A stretch of DNA of 64,000 bases from CADEED01 sp041395625 (lineage in GTDB: Bacteria > Pseudomonadota > Gammaproteobacteria > Steroidobacterales > Steroidobacteraceae): assembly GCA_041395625.1 (NCBI GenBank), contig JAWLAE010000003.1, forward strand, positions 248,001 to 312,000, given 5' to 3'. Made by a program: the position numbers and the translations under genes. The notes beneath the pieces are model-generated. The model made no database searches and was not told the DNA's origin. It worked only from the letters and a program-made list of their open reading frames with translations. Below are positions 26,310-33,798 of this stretch, piece by piece (position 1 is the stretch's first letter; each line of letters starts with the position of its first letter).

Positions 26310-27098
26310 TCAGCTACCAGACAACTGTGACAGTTCGCGCAGATAGGCGAGCGCGCGACCGAGGAGCTCGATGAAGCTGTCCTGCATCGTCGGCAAGCCG
26401 ACCAGCAGTATCACGAGACCCAGTACCAGCGAGACGGGAAAGCCGACGGCGAACAGGTTGAACGAAGGCGCTGCGCGGCTCATGACGCCGAACGACAGAT
26501 TGACGATCAACAGGGCAGTCACGCCGGGCAACGCAATGGTGACTGCGCCGGCGAACAGCGTACCGCCCCACAGGACCAGGCTCCACAAGCTGTCACGACC
26601 GAGACCGGTGCCGCCGAGCGGCAAGGACTGGAAGCCCTGGGCCAGGATCTCTATCAGGGCCAAATGCCCGCCGAGCGCGAGGAACGTCATGGTAACGAGA
26701 ATTGTGTAGAACTGGCCGATCGCGGGCGTGCCACTGCCGCGCAGTGGATCCTGGTTCAGCGCGAACGACAGGCCCATGCTGTTGGCTAACACCTGACCAC
26801 CGAGTGTCAGTGCGTCGAAAACCAGCTGCAGCGCGAAGCCGAGCGACAGTCCGATCAGCAGTTGTTGAGCGGTCACCGCCACGCCTGCAGCGCTGAAGGG
26901 CGGCACGTCGGGGACACTAACGAGCGGCGCGACCAACAGCGTAACAGCCAGCGCCAGAGCGATGCGGACGCGCGCCGGCACGTAGCGCGCAGCGAATACC
27001 GGTGCGACCATGAAACATGCGCCGATGCGAACGAATGGCCAGAAGCCCTGTGCCAGCCAGCCTTCGAGTTGTCCCATCTGGATCTGCAGCATGCGCAA
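26310..27098 (-). CDS. fliR: Flagellar export gate protein FliR
   Basis: 262 residues with six hydrophobic segments, normal FliR length. Typical blocks are VAPVFAARYVPARVRIALAL and the GQFYTILVTMTFLALGGH-like stretch read as GQFYTILVTMTFLAL. It builds the export gate with FliP and FliQ. Seven bases separate it from fliQ. Confidence 0.97.
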   Translation of the reverse strand: MRMLQIQMGQLEGWLAQGFWPFVRIGACFMVAPVFAARYVPARVRIALALAVTLLVAPLVSVPDVPPFSAAGVAVTAQQLLIGLSLGFALQLVFDALTLGGQVLANSMGLSFALNQDPLRGSGTPAIGQFYTILVTMTFLALGGHLALIEILAQGFQSLPLGGTGLGRDSLWSLVLWGGTLFAGAVTIALPGVTALLIVNLSFGVMSRAAPSFNLFAVGFPVSLVLGLVILLVGLPTMQDSFIELLGRALAYLRELSQLSGS

Positions 27099-27105
27099 CC
27101 GCCAA

Positions 27106-27375
27106 TCAGTTGATCAGACTGGGAATGGACTGGATCAGCTCGCGTGTGTAGCTGATCATCTGACGCAGCATCCATGGCCCGGCGATCAGGACCACCACAG
27201 CCATCGCCATCAGCTTGGGAATGAACGACAGCGTCATTTCATTGATCTGCGTCGCGGCCTGGAACAGGCCTACCAGCAGACCGACGCCCAGTGCCACCAG
27301 CAACAACGGTGCCGCGAGCATGATGGTCATCTCGAGCGCGTGGCGACCGATATTGAGCACAGTCTCTGGCGTCAT
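27106..27375 (-). CDS. fliQ: Flagellar export gate protein FliQ
   Basis: 89 residues, two membrane helices, MTPETVLNIGRHALEMTIML at the start and the Gln-rich turn LVGLFQAATQINEMTLSFIPK, diagnostic of FliQ. Start overlaps the fliP stop by 4 bases, consistent with translational coupling of the gate subunits. Confidence 0.98.
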   Translation of the reverse strand: MTPETVLNIGRHALEMTIMLAAPLLLVALGVGLLVGLFQAATQINEMTLSFIPKLMAMAVVVLIAGPWMLRQMISYTRELIQSIPSLIN

Positions 27376-28130
27376 CTGAAGAAACTCTCAGCGAGGGTAC
27401 CCATGACGAGCGCCCAGCCATCGATGAGTACGAACAGCATGATCTTGAATGGCAACGAGATCAGCACGGGCGACAGCATCATCATGCCCATCGACATCAA
27501 CACGCTCGCGACGACGAGATCGATGATCACGAACGGAATGAACAGCAGGAAGCCGATCAGGAAGGCCGTCTTCAATTCGCTGGTAGCGAAAGCCGGGACG
27601 AGAATGCTGAGCGGTACGTCCTCAGGCTTGTCGAATCCCTGCGAGCCAGCGATCCGCACGAACGTGGCGATGTCCTGTTCGCGCGTCTGCTCCAGCATGA
27701 ACTGTTTGAGGGGCTGGATGGCTCGCTGCAACGCGTCGGTGGTCTCGATGGTACCTTCCATGTACGGCTGCACGGCTTCCACATTGATCTTGTCGAGCAC
27801 GGGCGCCATCACGAACATGGTCAGGAACAAGGCGAGTCCTACCAGCACCTGGTTGGGCGGCGTCTGCCCTGCCCCGATCGCCTGGCGCAGGATTGCAAGC
27901 ACTATCACGATACGTGTGAAGGCAGTCATCATGAGTACGATCGACGGCAGCAAGGTCAGCGCCGTCATCAGAATGAGAACCTGAATCGTGAGTGAGTAGG
28001 TCTGACCACCGCCGGCCGCCGTTTCGACGGTCACAGCAGGCAGTCCAGGTGCTGCGAGCAGCGCGCCGACCGGCACGATCAGCAGCACCACCGCTCCGGC
28101 CAGCACTAACAATGTCCGGGTCGTCGTCAT
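27372..28130 (-). CDS. fliP: Flagellar export gate protein FliP
   Basis: 252 residues from the ATG at 28130. The frame is open further upstream, but only through fliO in another frame. A cleavable signal peptide (TLLVLAGAVVLLIVPVGALLA) is followed by the FliP blocks MTAFTRIVIVLAILRQAIG, TPPNQVLVGLALFLTMFVM and LLFIPFVIIDLVVASVLMSMG. Four-base overlap with fliO. Confidence 0.97.
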   Translation of the reverse strand: MTTTRTLLVLAGAVVLLIVPVGALLAAPGLPAVTVETAAGGGQTYSLTIQVLILMTALTLLPSIVLMMTAFTRIVIVLAILRQAIGAGQTPPNQVLVGLALFLTMFVMAPVLDKINVEAVQPYMEGTIETTDALQRAIQPLKQFMLEQTREQDIATFVRIAGSQGFDKPEDVPLSILVPAFATSELKTAFLIGFLLFIPFVIIDLVVASVLMSMGMMMLSPVLISLPFKIMLFVLIDGWALVMGTLAESFFR

Positions 28131-28600
28131 CGCCCCATGCTCCGCCGCAACAGCGCAGCGAACGACGGCGTGCGCGAAGCCGGATCGCTCACGGCCGACG
28201 AGTCGGGCTCTACTGACAGACTGGCTGCATCCTCCGGACCGAAGGCGTGCAGGGCACGCACCTGACCCGGCGCCACACCCAACAAAAGGGTCTTGCCGGC
28301 GACCCGCACCAGCACCGCGCGTTCCTTGACACCGAGGGGTAGATCGTCGAGCACTTCGATCTGACGTCGTGTCCGAGAGCCGAAGCTGCGCGCGCGACGC
28401 GCGAACCACGCGATTGCGAATATGGCGGCCAGCACGATGGCCAACGAGATCGTGACCTCCAGCAGCCCACCGGCAGCACTCGAGACCACGTCGTCAGCAG
28501 CCGGCGCTGCGAACTTTCGCTCAGCCGTGTATGCCCGCGATGCCGCAGCCGTGGCCGTCAGGCCTGCCAATGAGACCAGAGTCGAGCGTGCAGAGAACAT
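28127..28600 (-). CDS. fliO: Flagellar assembly protein FliO
   Basis: 157 residues, one membrane helix (LLEVTISLAIVLAAIFAIAW) followed by a cytosolic domain with IEVLDDLPLGVKERAVLVRV and LLLGVAPGQVRALH, the FliO signature. It helps FliP complex formation. The Ala-rich N-terminus may be a signal sequence. It starts 17 bases after fliN. Confidence 0.92.
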   Translation of the reverse strand: MFSARSTLVSLAGLTATAAASRAYTAERKFAAPAADDVVSSAAGGLLEVTISLAIVLAAIFAIAWFARRARSFGSRTRRQIEVLDDLPLGVKERAVLVRVAGKTLLLGVAPGQVRALHAFGPEDAASLSVEPDSSAVSDPASRTPSFAALLRRSMGR

Positions 28601-28617
28601 GATTCGAAATCGGGTTG

Positions 28618-28974
28618 TTATTTGAGCTTGCGAATCCGCTCAGCCGGGCTCACCACATCAGTGATCCGGATGCCGAACTTCTCGTTCACGACGACCACCT
28701 CGCCATGCGCCACCAGCGTGCCATTCACGAAGACATCGAGCGCCTCGCCAGCCGCGCGGTCGAACTCGACGACCGAACCCTGGTTCAGTTGCAGCAGATT
28801 CCGGATCGGGATGCGCGTGCGGCCCACCTCCATCGAGAGCGTCACCGGTACGTCGAGAATGACGTCCAGGTTCACATCGGGCGACGCATCCTTGTTCACA
28901 GGTGCCGGCTGCATGTTCTGGAACTCGGCCTTCTCCGGCGCTCGCTCCGCGACTTCGTCTGCTTTGGCGTTCAC
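28618..28974 (-). CDS. fliN: Flagellar motor switch protein FliN
   Basis: 118 residues from a GTG at 28974 with GGGAG five bases upstream. The frame extends to 29079 but into fliL. The C-terminal SpoA domain (residues 40-118) reads VILDVPVTLSMEVGRTRIPI, LLQLNQGSVVEFDR and FVNGTLVAHGEVVVVNEKFGI. FliN forms the base of the C-ring together with FliM, yet no fliM is present: fliL ends 11 bases upstream. Not a fusion, as the length is that of ordinary FliN. Confidence 0.95.
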   Translation of the reverse strand: MNAKADEVAERAPEKAEFQNMQPAPVNKDASPDVNLDVILDVPVTLSMEVGRTRIPIRNLLQLNQGSVVEFDRAAGEALDVFVNGTLVAHGEVVVVNEKFGIRITDVVSPAERIRKLK

Positions 28975-28985
28975 TTGCGTCTCCC

Positions 28986-29480
28986 TCACTGCATGACGAA
29001 GCTGGTGAAGTAGAGGGCTTCGACCTTCTCGCCTTCGCCACCTACCGATTTGATGATGGTGCGCACCGCTTCGAGGCACTGCTCGCGCAGTTTTTCTTTG
29101 CCCTCCCGGGTGCGCAAGGTCGCAGCACTCTGTGCGCCGAGCATCATCAACAGGTCGTTGCGAATTTGGGGGTCGTGCTCTTTCAGCAGCGCTTCGATTT
29201 CGAGGTCGCGCGTCATCACTTGCGCTGCCACCTGCAGGAACTTTGCGCCTTCCTCTCCCTGAAAGTTGACGACGAACGGTGGATCGAGCGCCAGGTACTT
29301 GGCCGGCGCCAGTGGTTCGACCTTCGGCTCGTCATGGGTCTTGTCGCCGCGCATCAGGAAGAACGCGGCGGCACCGCCACCCAGGAGCAGCACAGCGGCA
29401 ATGCCAATCAGCAGGCCCTTCTTGCTCTTCGGTTTGGCTGCGCCTTCGGCGGCGGTAGCAGGAGCGGCAGCTTCGGCCAT
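28986..29480 (-). CDS. fliL: Flagellar stator-associated protein FliL
   Basis: 164 residues from ATG 29480. A short Ala-rich cytosolic tail, one membrane helix (GLLIGIAAVLLLGGGAAAFFL) and a periplasmic SPFH-like domain (FVVNFQG, LQVAAQVMTRDLEIEALLK, REGKEKLREQC). FliL rings surround the stators. First gene of the fliL-N-O-P-Q-R-flhB-flhA run, with a sigma-54 promoter predicted 35 bases upstream. Confidence 0.94.
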   Translation of the reverse strand: MAEAAAPATAAEGAAKPKSKKGLLIGIAAVLLLGGGAAAFFLMRGDKTHDEPKVEPLAPAKYLALDPPFVVNFQGEEGAKFLQVAAQVMTRDLEIEALLKEHDPQIRNDLLMMLGAQSAATLRTREGKEKLREQCLEAVRTIIKSVGGEGEKVEALYFTSFVMQ

Positions 29481-29525
29481 GGTAGATCCTCTTGCGTGAA
29501 ATCCAGTTGTCGACAGAGGATCATG

Positions 29526-29541
29526 TGCAACCTGCATGCCA
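29526..29541 (-). promoter_or_regulatory. Sigma-54 promoter of the fliL operon
   Basis: Minus strand TGGCATG-N4-TTGCA: one departure from the -24 consensus (T for C), GG and GC doublets correctly spaced. Predicted start near 29515. Confidence 0.65.
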
Positions 29542-29550
29542 CGAGTCTGA

Positions 29551-29566
29551 TGTGACGTGCGTCACG
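29551..29566. promoter_or_regulatory. CRP-like site upstream of fliL
   Basis: TGTGA-CGTGCG-TCACG is within one base of the CRP/Vfr/Clp consensus TGTGA-N6-TCACA. It sits about 43 bp upstream of the predicted sigma-54 start, just beyond the -24 element. Confidence 0.4.
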
Positions 29567-29610
29567 ATCGGGCGGCGGCGAGAACGTGCAGCGTCAGAAT
29601 CCTGGCGCGC

Positions 29611-31251
29611 TCAGGCGTAGATATCGAGCAGCGACGCCCCAGGACCCTTGGCCGCTTCCGCCGCTTCGAGCGGTCGCTCATCCCGCGGCGCGGCCTCGTT
29701 ACCCGCACGCTGGGGCTGCGGCTGCGAACTGTTGAAACTGCGTTGTGAATCAGCGAACACCGCGCTGTCGGCGAGCGCCAATCCCTGCGAAGCCAGCATG
29801 TCGCGCAGCTTCGGCATGGCCTGTTCGAGCGCTGCGCGCGTATCGGCGTGCGCAGCAACGAAAGTCACGCTGGCGTCGCTTTCGCGCACGCTGATGCGGA
29901 CCTCCACCGGACCGAGATCCGCCGGATTGAGCTTTAGAGTGGCGGATTGCTTGGCCGATCTCACCAGCAGACTGACACGGGTAGCGAGCTCGGTCGTCCA
30001 GGCGGCCGTACCCAGAGGCTGGGAGAGTGTGAGCGTGGCGTGGCGTGCCTGCAGCTGCGGGGCGCGATCTACGCTACTCGCGCTCGGAGCTGCACGATGC
30101 TCGCTGCTGGCGGTCAGTTCACCCCACTCGCTCACGTCCGCCGTTTCGTCGCTGCGGAGCTTCGAGGCATCTGCCTGCGGGATGCCTATCGCGTTGCCCT
30201 GAGTGACCGGAGTGCCGGGGTTGGCGGGAACAGCCACTGCGACCACGGGCGCGGATACCGGCGCGGTGGCAATCGGGGCAGCGACACCAGGCTCCCGCGT
30301 CGCAGTAGACTGCACAGGCAGTTCCGAATCCGGCGCTGCACTAGTTAGTGGTAGCGCGGCAGCCGAAACCGGTTTGCCCACTGGCTCGAACGGTCGTCGT
30401 AGCGACGGCAGCGGCGACACTGGCGCCGACCAATCGACCGACGCATTGACGGCCCGTTGTACCGTGCTCCGCTGCCGGGTTGGGAGGCTGTCGGCCTGGA
30501 TCACCGTGGCGACTACTGGCGCAGGCTCCGCGGCGGCGGCTATCAATGGCACGGCACTCGCCTGCGGCACGGCACTCACCTGCGGCACGGCACTCGCCTG
30601 CGGCGCCGGGTTCGTCGGCAAGTTTGCAGGTGTTGGCGCAATGACGGGCTGGGTGGGCGCCGGCGCTATCGGCCGCTGTTGCGGCATGGCGGGCTCGCGT
30701 GTTGCTGCCCGGGGAATCGCGACCTTACTGACGAGCTCAGGCTCTTCATCTGGCGGGAGCGCTCGCGCGGCGGGCGGTGGCGCCACCATTCGTTGCAGAT
30801 CCGCTGTCACGCGCGTGCTCGATGGTGCGCCGGCCGTCGCAGGTGCCAGGACCTGCGATGCAACCGCAGTCTCCTGCATTGCTTCGACACGCGTCGTGTT
30901 AGCGGCAGTCGCCACGCTCGCAGTTCCGACCGGGACTGCAACAGCCAGGACCTCCGCTGTCGGCGGTGCCACCGGCTGACTGGTCGCATGCGCCAGCAGT
31001 TCCAGCCAGCCATCACGCGCAGCGTCTTCGGCGCTGCGATCCGGGGGTTCGACCGTCTCGAGCTCGTCACTCAACTGGATGGCGGCTTCAGGCAACGGCA
31101 GGCTGGATTCCGCCAGTACATCGAAGAATGTCGGCGCGTGTTGCGTGACGACAGCTGGGTCGACCTCCATGCGCACCGCGAGTGGCACCGGAGCGGTCGG
31201 CGTACCAACCGGGCTGGGCGCCGCCAATATGACGGCTGGACTGCTACTCAT
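29611..31251 (-). CDS. fliK: Flagellar hook-length control protein FliK
   Basis: 546 residues. The N-terminal two thirds is low-complexity, rich in Ala, Pro and Val, as expected for the molecular ruler. The C-terminal FliK domain (about 430-520) contains ATLKLNPADLGPVEVRISV, the block that contacts FlhB to switch substrate class. A triple 18-bp tandem repeat in the middle adds three copies of a PQ-ASAV-like hexapeptide. Overlaps fliJ by 4 bases. Confidence 0.92.
   Translation of the reverse strand: MSSSPAVILAAPSPVGTPTAPVPLAVRMEVDPAVVTQHAPTFFDVLAESSLPLPEAAIQLSDELETVEPPDRSAEDAARDGWLELLAHATSQPVAPPTAEVLAVAVPVGTASVATAANTTRVEAMQETAVASQVLAPATAGAPSSTRVTADLQRMVAPPPAARALPPDEEPELVSKVAIPRAATREPAMPQQRPIAPAPTQPVIAPTPANLPTNPAPQASAVPQVSAVPQASAVPLIAAAAEPAPVVATVIQADSLPTRQRSTVQRAVNASVDWSAPVSPLPSLRRPFEPVGKPVSAAALPLTSAAPDSELPVQSTATREPGVAAPIATAPVSAPVVAVAVPANPGTPVTQGNAIGIPQADASKLRSDETADVSEWGELTASSEHRAAPSASSVDRAPQLQARHATLTLSQPLGTAAWTTELATRVSLLVRSAKQSATLKLNPADLGPVEVRISVRESDASVTFVAAHADTRAALEQAMPKLRDMLASQGLALADSAVFADSQRSFNSSQPQPQRAGNEAAPRDERPLEAAEAAKGPGASLLDIYA
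30548..30601 (-). repeat. 18-bp tandem repeat, three copies, inside fliK
   Basis: GGCACGGCACTCGCCTGC repeated at 30548, 30566 and 30584, with one base change in the middle copy. It encodes three successive PQASAV/PQVSAV units, in frame, so copy-number change would alter FliK length without a frameshift. Confidence 0.85.
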
Positions 31252-31727
31252 GAAGCGTCTCCTGATTGATCTTCGCCAGCGTGACCGGCCGCGGAGCGGC
31301 TGACTACCCGTTGTGCGCGTTCGTCGGTTTCGTTCTGTTCGCGACGGTCCTCTGACCGTCTGTCTTCCGCCTGCCAGCGATCCGCGAGCGTGCCGACTGC
31401 TTTGGCGCGCTGCGCCGCCTGCTGCCAGTGCGCAAGTTGCGCCTCGCGGCGCGCCCGGGCTTGTGTCAGCAGCACGCGCTGCTGGCTGATCGCCTCGGTC
31501 AATCGCGCAAGAAACACCTGGAAATCGCGCAACTGCGAAACATCACGGCCTGGCAGGTCTGGCGTACCCAAAGTCCGCTCGTAGTCGCGCCGATAGCGCG
31601 TCAGTTCCGCCAGCTTGGCTTCACAGGCTTGCACCTCCTGTTCGGCACGCACCAGCAACTCCGCCCGGTCGCGCTCAGCGTGCTCCGTTGCTCGTTGCAC
31701 CAACTCCAGGCGCTGCGCACGTTTCAT
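31248..31727 (-). CDS. fliJ: Flagellar export chaperone FliJ
   Basis: 159 residues, almost entirely helical: a long antiparallel coiled coil (residues 1-120, e.g. LELVQRATEHAERDRAELLV) and a charged, Arg/Asp/Glu-rich tail. FliJ inserts into the FliI hexamer and links it to FlhA. Assignment depends on position between fliI and fliK plus the coiled-coil pattern. Four-base overlaps on both sides. Confidence 0.85.
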   Translation of the reverse strand: MKRAQRLELVQRATEHAERDRAELLVRAEQEVQACEAKLAELTRYRRDYERTLGTPDLPGRDVSQLRDFQVFLARLTEAISQQRVLLTQARARREAQLAHWQQAAQRAKAVGTLADRWQAEDRRSEDRREQNETDERAQRVVSRSAAGHAGEDQSGDAS

Positions 31728-33106
31728 GCTGCTTCCTCAGCCGACGGTTCATTGACGCGCAGGCTGTCTGCCAGCGCCTGCACACTGGTCGGGAAATCGA
31801 CACGATCCGAAATACTCTGTTGCAGGAAGCGCTGCATGACTGGCCATTGCGCAAGCGCAGTGTCGACTCTCACGTCGCTGCCACGCTGGTAAGCACCGAT
31901 CGCGATCAGATCCCGATGCTGCTGGTAGGTAGAGAGAATCTGACGAAATCGCCTGGCGGTATCTGCATGCTCCGCGGATACGATCTCGTGCATCACCCGA
32001 CTGACGGACGCTTCCACGTCGATCGCGGGATAGTGACCAGACTCGGCGATCCGGCGCGACAGGACGATATGACCGTCGAGAATCGCGCGCGCAGCATCCG
32101 CGATCGGATCCTGTGCATCATCACCTTCTGTCAATACGGTGTAGAACGCCGTGATCGAGCCCGTGCCCAGGGCGCCGTTGCCGGCTCGTTCGACCAGCGC
32201 GGGCAGACGCGCGAAAACTGAGGGTGGGTAGCCCTTGGTCGCGGGTGCCTCACCGATCGCGAGCCCGATCTCGCGCTGGGCCTGCGCAAACCGCGTCAAC
32301 GAATCCATGATCAGCAGCACGCTTTGGCCGCGATCCCGGAAGTACTCTGCGATCGAGGTTGCCAGCCACGCGCCGTGCAGTCGCATCAGTGGTGAGTTGT
32401 CAGCCGGCGACGCTACGACCACCGAGCGGCGCAGACCGCTGGCCCCAAGGATCCGCTCAACGAACTCCTTGACCTCACGACCGCGCTCACCGATCAGTCC
32501 GACCACGATGATGTCTGCGCTGGTATAGCGCGCCATCATGCCTAACAGCACGCTCTTGCCCACGCCGCTGCCGGCGAACAGACCGATGCGTTGGCCGCGC
32601 CCGACCGTCAGCAGCGCATTGATCGCTCGCACGCCGACGTCCAGTGGCTGATCGATGGGCTGGCGCGCCAGTGGATTGATGGTCTGCCCCATCAGGCGCA
32701 CGGGCGCATCGCCGGCCAGCGGTCCTTTGCCATCGAGCGGAGCGCCGGTGCCATCGATGATTCGACCCAACAGACTGGGACCCACTTTCACGACGCCGGC
32801 ACGCTGCTGTGGGATGACGCGAGCGGCCGGCGCCAGGCCATGCATTTCACTGGTAGGCATCAGAAACAGGCGATCGCCGGAGAAGCCGACCACCTCCGCT
32901 TCAACACGGGCACCGTCGTTGGCCACGAGGTCACAGATGTCGCCGACCGCCGCCTGGCAGCCGGTCGCTTCGAGAGTCAGACCAACCATGCGCGTGAGCG
33001 AGCCCTCGACCGGCGGTGGCGCAGCATTCGCTACCTGTTGGCGACGACGTGCCAGCGTCTGTCGCCAGATCGGGCTGCGATCGGGGCTGATCTCAATGTC
33101 GATCAT
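31724..33106 (-). CDS. fliI: Flagellum-specific ATPase FliI
   Basis: 460 residues, F1-beta-like. Walker A GLFAGSGVGKSVLLG, Walker B in VLLIMDSLTRFAQAQRE and the fliI/YscN signature around PPSVFARLPALVERAG are intact. It energises substrate delivery to the export gate. Four-base overlap with fliH. Confidence 0.98.
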   Translation of the reverse strand: MIDIEISPDRSPIWRQTLARRRQQVANAAPPPVEGSLTRMVGLTLEATGCQAAVGDICDLVANDGARVEAEVVGFSGDRLFLMPTSEMHGLAPAARVIPQQRAGVVKVGPSLLGRIIDGTGAPLDGKGPLAGDAPVRLMGQTINPLARQPIDQPLDVGVRAINALLTVGRGQRIGLFAGSGVGKSVLLGMMARYTSADIIVVGLIGERGREVKEFVERILGASGLRRSVVVASPADNSPLMRLHGAWLATSIAEYFRDRGQSVLLIMDSLTRFAQAQREIGLAIGEAPATKGYPPSVFARLPALVERAGNGALGTGSITAFYTVLTEGDDAQDPIADAARAILDGHIVLSRRIAESGHYPAIDVEASVSRVMHEIVSAEHADTARRFRQILSTYQQHRDLIAIGAYQRGSDVRVDTALAQWPVMQRFLQQSISDRVDFPTSVQALADSLRVNEPSAEEAA

Positions 33107-33798
33107 TCTGCTGTCGGCTCGGGTGCAGGACCGGGATCGGACTGCTGTGCTACGGCGGCGTTACGGCTTTCATCCTGCTCGCCGAGCAAGGTCGCGGCGA
33201 GCGCCGAGAGACGCGATTCGAGCCGCGCATCGATACTGGAAGTGGCAGTCGTGACGCGACAGCCGCCACGCGCGAGCAAAGGATCTTCGATCAGTATCCA
33301 TTCCCGTTCGCCGTTCGGTTCCGTGAGCCGCTCCTTGACGATGCTGGCGTCTGCCGGATGCAGGTGCACACGCACATCACGCGCACTGACAGGTAACAAC
33401 TGCACCGTGTGGCGCACGATGCCGATCACCTGCTCAGGCTCGATCGCGAGCTCGCGCCTTACGAGCTGGCGGCCAATCGTGAGCGCCAGCTGCGTGAGTT
33501 CGCGCTCTACCTCGAGGTCGAGCGCAGCCAGTGGCCGTGCGAGTGTGTCGAGGATGGCCTTGAGCGCAGCAATCTTGACGTCGAGCTCAGCCACGCGGCT
33601 GTCCATTTCGGCCCTGATCGCACGTTCGCCCGCTTCTCGACCCGCTGCCAGGCCCTGCTCGAACGCCTCGCGCTCCAGTGCCTCCAGGCGCGAGACGGTG
33701 GGGCCAAAGCGATGCCGCCTGCCCTGACCATCGTCTACGCTCGGCAGATTCCAGCGCGCGACCGGCTGGGCTTCGACGCTGCGCTCAGCCATTGCCAC
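33103..33798 (-). CDS. fliH: Flagellar ATPase stator protein FliH
   Basis: 231 residues from GTG at 33798; an ATG two codons later (33792) is an alternative. The N-terminus has the Trp-containing segment RWNLPSVDD for FlhA/FliN docking. Residues 50-100 are an Ala/Gly/Glu-rich helix (EREAFEQGLAAGREAGERAI, GxxxG pattern), and the C-terminal third is FliH/V-ATPase-E like. It starts inside the fliF stop region, so there is no room for fliG, which usually lies here. Confidence 0.9.
   Translation of the reverse strand: MAMAERSVEAQPVARWNLPSVDDGQGRRHRFGPTVSRLEALEREAFEQGLAAGREAGERAIRAEMDSRVAELDVKIAALKAILDTLARPLAALDLEVERELTQLALTIGRQLVRRELAIEPEQVIGIVRHTVQLLPVSARDVRVHLHPADASIVKERLTEPNGEREWILIEDPLLARGGCRVTTATSSIDARLESRLSALAATLLGEQDESRNAAVAQQSDPGPAPEPTAE

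Noticed and set aside
28618..29079. Hidden or frameshifted fliM in the fliL-fliN region
   Set aside because: Only 11 bases separate the two genes and all other frames there are shadows.
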